DNA of 18,908 bases from Muribaculaceae bacterium. GTDB taxonomy: Bacteria; Bacteroidota; Bacteroidia; Bacteroidales; Muribaculaceae. Of this stretch, positions 15,721 through 18,908 are shown piece by piece (the stretch's first letter is position 1; each line of letters starts with the position of its first letter). The translations under genes and the position numbers were made by a program. Below the pieces are notes generated by a model. That model did not search any database. It saw only the letters and a list, made by a program, of their open reading frames with translations, and was not told the DNA's origin. The stretch lies in NCBI GenBank assembly GCA_009775195.1, contig VSPF01000034.1, positions 1-18,908 of the forward strand, read 5' to 3'.

Positions 15721-18615
15721 TTATCGTGTTGCGGCGGCAGCCTTAGCAGCTGTGGCCTTGCGGCGCGAGTCGGTAAGATATGCCACCGGGCAGGCAACCC
15801 AGATGGTGGCGCAGGTACCGATGATGACACCGAAAAGCATCGCAAACGTGAAGCTGCGGATTGCATCGCCACCGAGGATAAAGATACAGAGGAGTACCAA
15901 CAGCGTCGAGGCCGAGGTCATGATTGTACGGCTCAGGGTCGTGTTGATAGACTTGTTGATGGTGGTGAAGAAATCTTGCTTGGGATAGAGGGCCGTGTTT
16001 TCACGCACACGGTCGAAGACCACCACGGTATCGTTTATCTGGTAACCGATTACAGTCAGAATAGCCGCTATAAAGGTCTGGTCGATTTCCATGGCGAAGG
16101 GAAGTACGCCGTAGAAGAGCGAGTAGAAGCCGATGATGGTGAACGCTGTGAATGCCACGGCGGCAAGTGCGCCGAGCGAGAAGGCGACGTTGCGGAAGCG
16201 CAGAAGGATGTAGAGGAACATCGCAATCAGCGCGATGGCAACGGCGATATAGGCGTCTGTGCGCATGTCGTCGGCAACCGACGGGCCTACTTTCTGCGAA
16301 CTTACGATACCCTGCGAGGCATCGGTGGTCGAGAACTCCTCGGCTGTCATGCCGGCACGCAGGTAGGGCTGCAGGGCCGTGTAGAGCTTGCCGGTGATTT
16401 CACGCTCGGTGTCGGCGTTTTCGTCGTTGATTTTGTAGTTGGTCGACACGCGCACCTGGTTAGAACTTTCGATTGTGATAACCGAGGTAGAGGCGCCGGG
16501 GAACTGCTCGGCAAGTACCTGCTGGAGCTCGACAGTGTTGACGGGCTGCTCGAACTTGACGATGTAGTTGCGGCCACCCGAGAAGTCGATGCCCTGGTTG
16601 AGGCCGCGTGCAAAGAGCGAAATCACCACCACGGCAACCAGCACGGCTACGACAGTGAAGCTGATTTTGCGCTGGCCGAGGAAGTTGACACCGGCATTGA
16701 CAAACATCTTCTTAGACAAGCCTGTCGAGAAGGTGAGCTTGTTGAAGGCGTCGGTCTTGCTGAACCAGAGGAAGAAGAGGCGGCTCAGATATACTGCGGT
16801 GAAGAACGAGCATACAAGGCCGATAATCAGCGTGGTGGCGAAGCCCTTGATAGGACCTGTGCCGAAGAGCAGCAGGATGACGCCGGTGATGATTGATGTC
16901 AGGTTAGAGTCGAAGATGGCCGAGAAGGCGTTGCTGTAACCGTCGGCGAGGGCGTTGCGCACATTCTTGCCGGCGCGGAGCTCTTCCTTAGTACGTTCGA
17001 ATATAAGCACGTTGGCATCGACGGCCATACCGAGCGACAGCACGATACCGGCGATACCGCTCATGGTGAGCACGGCCTGGAACGATGCCAGGATACCCAT
17101 CGTAAAGAAGAGGTTGCAAATCAGGCAGATATTGGCAATCAAGCCGGGGATGAAGCCGTAGAAGGCCATCATGAATATCATAAGGAGCACCAGGGCCACC
17201 ACGAACGAGATAAAGCCGGACTCAATAGCCTGCTTACCCAGCGAGGGGCCTACAACCATATCGGAGATGATATGCACCTTGGCATCCATCTTGCCCGATT
17301 TGAGCACGTTGGCAAGGTCGCGAGCTTCTTCGAGCGAGAAGTCACCTGTGATTGACGACTGGCCGCCCTCGATTTTGTCGTTGACGTTGGGGGCAGAGTA
17401 AACTTTGTCGTCAAGCACGATGGCAACCTGCTTGCCCACGTTCTGGCCGGTCACTCGGGCCCAGTTGCGGGCACCTTCGGCGTTCATGCGCATCGATACT
17501 TCGACACCGCGCAGGGGGTCGGGGTTCGACGAGGCATCGCTCACGGCCTTGCCGTCGAGGGCGGGCTTGCCGCCGTTGGCCCTGAGGGCATAGAGGGCGG
17601 TGCCGAAGTTCTGCTCCTGGCCGTTGGCATCCTGGCGAACGGTGGGTTTCACAGCCCAGCGCAGGCGCAGGTCAGAAGGAAGGAGGCTCTTGGCAGCGGC
17701 GGTCTCGAGGAGGGCGTCGACAGCGGCCATGGTCTTGGCATCGGGAGCGTAACCCACGGTTGCGCCATAACCACCACGACCGAGCACGGTCTGGAGGGCC
17801 TGGACGTTGATAGTGGTATCGGCGGCGAGACGGCCGAGGAGTGCGTTGAAGGCACCCTGGAGCTGGTCGGCGGTATATGTTTCGTAGAACTCGAGGTTGG
17901 CAGAGCGCTGGAGAAGGTCACGGACACGCTCGTGGTCCTTCACACCGGGGAGCTCGAGCAGGATTTGGCCATCCTTGCCCTGGAGCACCTGGATGTTGGG
18001 CGACACTACGCCGAACTGGTCGATACGGTTGCGGAGCACGTTTGTTGCCGAGTTGTCCACGCGGTCTTTTACCTGTGCCTTGAGGGTTGTGCGGACAGCC
18101 TCGTCGCTGGCACCGCTGGCAACAACATCCTGGAACACTACCGAGAAGTCAGCCTGGGGCTTGGCCTGGCGGTAGAGCTGTATAAAGCTGCTCACGAAAT
18201 CGTCGCTCTGGTGCGATGCCACCATCTCGTTGGCACCCTTGAGTGCGGCCTCGAATGTCGAGTCGGTTTCACCGGCCTTCATCGAGCGGAGCATGTCGGG
18301 CATGTCGACCTGGAGGATGACGTTCATACCGCCCTTGAGGTCGAGGCCGAGGCCCACGCCCCATTTGCGTACATCGTTGAGAGTGTAGAGACCGGCATAC
18401 ACTTTTTTGTCGGCAAGCGAGTCCATGTAGTGTTTGTAGGCCTGGTTGTAGGCAGCGTCATCGTTGTCGCCCGATTCTACCTTGGCATACTCGGCGGCCT
18501 GGTTCTCGTACTTGCTGCTTACAAAGGTAAACGACAGGTAGAACAGGCACACCAAAACCAAGAAAATAGCAATCACGCCGGCAACGACGCTTCCTAATTT
18601 TCCTTTGCTTTGCAT
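15721..18615 (-). CDS. secDF: Fused protein-export membrane protein SecDF
   Basis: SecDF uses the proton gradient to pull preproteins through SecYEG on the periplasmic side. The 964-residue protein is a SecD-SecF fusion, the usual form in Bacteroidetes. Residues about 9-30 form TM1. The SecD signature GVGLGLDLKGGM is at 86-97, followed by a long P1 periplasmic domain. The SecD membrane half contains GMAVDANVLIFERTKEE, with the Asp needed for proton flow. The SecF half begins near GLNQGIDFSGGRNYIVKF and has IGYQINDTVVVFDRVREN in its membrane part. The C-terminus is Ala/Lys-rich. It is a single-gene unit with its own promoter and terminator. Confidence 0.97.
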   Translation of the reverse strand: MQSKGKLGSVVAGVIAIFLVLVCLFYLSFTFVSSKYENQAAEYAKVESGDNDDAAYNQAYKHYMDSLADKKVYAGLYTLNDVRKWGVGLGLDLKGGMNVILQVDMPDMLRSMKAGETDSTFEAALKGANEMVASHQSDDFVSSFIQLYRQAKPQADFSVVFQDVVASGASDEAVRTTLKAQVKDRVDNSATNVLRNRIDQFGVVSPNIQVLQGKDGQILLELPGVKDHERVRDLLQRSANLEFYETYTADQLQGAFNALLGRLAADTTINVQALQTVLGRGGYGATVGYAPDAKTMAAVDALLETAAAKSLLPSDLRLRWAVKPTVRQDANGQEQNFGTALYALRANGGKPALDGKAVSDASSNPDPLRGVEVSMRMNAEGARNWARVTGQNVGKQVAIVLDDKVYSAPNVNDKIEGGQSSITGDFSLEEARDLANVLKSGKMDAKVHIISDMVVGPSLGKQAIESGFISFVVALVLLMIFMMAFYGFIPGLIANICLICNLFFTMGILASFQAVLTMSGIAGIVLSLGMAVDANVLIFERTKEELRAGKNVRNALADGYSNAFSAIFDSNLTSIITGVILLLFGTGPIKGFATTLIIGLVCSFFTAVYLSRLFFLWFSKTDAFNKLTFSTGLSKKMFVNAGVNFLGQRKISFTVVAVLVAVVVISLFARGLNQGIDFSGGRNYIVKFEQPVNTVELQQVLAEQFPGASTSVITIESSNQVRVSTNYKINDENADTEREITGKLYTALQPYLRAGMTAEEFSTTDASQGIVSSQKVGPSVADDMRTDAYIAVAIALIAMFLYILLRFRNVAFSLGALAAVAFTAFTIIGFYSLFYGVLPFAMEIDQTFIAAILTVIGYQINDTVVVFDRVRENTALYPKQDFFTTINKSINTTLSRTIMTSASTLLVLLCIFILGGDAIRSFTFAMLFGVIIGTCATIWVACPVAYLTDSRRKATAAKAAAATR

Positions 18616-18669
18616 GTGATTATTATGGTTTAATTATTAATAAAAATTTCAAGCTTTTGTTTCAGCTTG

Positions 18670-18702
18670 CAAATATAGTGATTATTATTCACATGCGCGC
18701 AA
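18670..18702 (-). promoter_or_regulatory. Promoter of secDF
   Basis: On the minus strand TATATTTG (18677-18670) is a perfect -7 match. The nearest TTG (18702-18700) is 22 bases upstream, slightly long. The leader would be about 50 bases and AT-rich. Confidence 0.6.
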
Positions 18703-18774
18703 TTTCACATTGATTTTTGCGTTTTTTGCCGCTCGAGAAAGGCTTTTAAAGCAATCAGAGTGATTTTGGGTCAA

Positions 18775-18908
18775 GCCGAGTTTCTGGTGCAAATGTTAAA
18801 ATTTTGGGGATTATAGTGGTATCTACAATAGGAGCTTGGCCCTCCGGGACAAGCCTTAGGTTAGACGTTACATTTATATTTAATCACTTGCAAATAAATG
18901 ATTAACGT
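18775..18908 (-). repeat. Dispersed hairpin repeat, copy 4 (may continue past the right edge)
   Basis: On the minus strand the order is CATTTATTTGCAAG, ATAAATGTAACG, ACCTAAGGCTTG, a hairpin (18834-18854), CTCCTATTGTAG, and a tail containing TTTGCACCAGAAACTCGGC. The hairpin has five pairs, a mismatch, three pairs and a GGA loop on the minus strand. It is the most complete copy and lies directly upstream of the secDF promoter region. Confidence 0.75.

Noticed and set aside
15976..16896. 306-codon plus-strand frame opposite secDF
   Set aside because: It is a shadow of SecDF, with no domain, rich in Glu, Gly and His.

Overview
The window looks like a chromosomal segment of a GC-rich member of the Bacteroidales, plausibly Muribaculaceae or a relative. 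The reasons are Bacteroidetes-type promoters (TTTG, about 20 nt, TAnnTTTG) before most transcription units, a fused SecDF, the order rpmB-rpmG-DUF4295, a Fic protein of the DUF4172 type, and secreted proteins with Ig-like and sorting-tail domains. The order is inferred from gene content; the family is a guess.

Layout. At the left edge (1-497) a dispersed repeat runs into the 3' part of a secreted protein gene, which ends at a strong terminator. On the minus strand (555-4461) asd, a CPA2 cation/proton antiporter and a TrmH/SpoU RNA methyltransferase are joined by two ATGA stop/start overlaps. A plus-strand Fic gene (4630-5904) starts divergently from asd and has a perfect palindrome on its promoter. 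A minus-strand housekeeping operon ruvX-def-ettA (6010-8738) ends at a long perfect hairpin. An AT-rich gap (8739-9237) holds the ruvX promoter and a candidate small transcript. A minus-strand pair (9238-11059) encodes an SH3b membrane protein overlapping a secreted Ntn-hydrolase. Divergently, a YbiT-like ABC-F ATPase (11154-12767) is followed by a cluster of small hairpin repeats. A Dabb-domain protein overlaps a lipoprotein gene (13124-14552). Two inverted copies of the dispersed repeat (14565-14741) separate this from the minus-strand ribosomal operon rpmB-rpmG-DUF4295 (14807-15444). secDF (15721-18615, minus) fills most of the rest, and a further repeat copy lies upstream of its promoter at the right edge.

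How the genes work together. Most are core functions: translation (EttA, L28, L33, peptide deformylase, RNA methyltransferase), protein export (SecDF), lysine/threonine/methionine and peptidoglycan precursor supply (Asd), nucleic-acid repair (RuvX) and ion homeostasis (CPA2). The accessory content is the Fic regulator/AMPylase, the Ntn-hydrolase with its SH3b partner, the lipoprotein, and the repeats.

The least ordinary signal is a family of short hairpin repeats (four clear copies and one diverged copy) whose stem changes keep base pairing, plus a related cluster of hairpins with the same GGA loop after the ABC-F gene. They sit at gene boundaries, and one runs in frame into a truncated reading frame. 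No tRNA, rRNA, CRISPR array, transposase or phage gene was seen. I did not find a convincing new multi-gene system.
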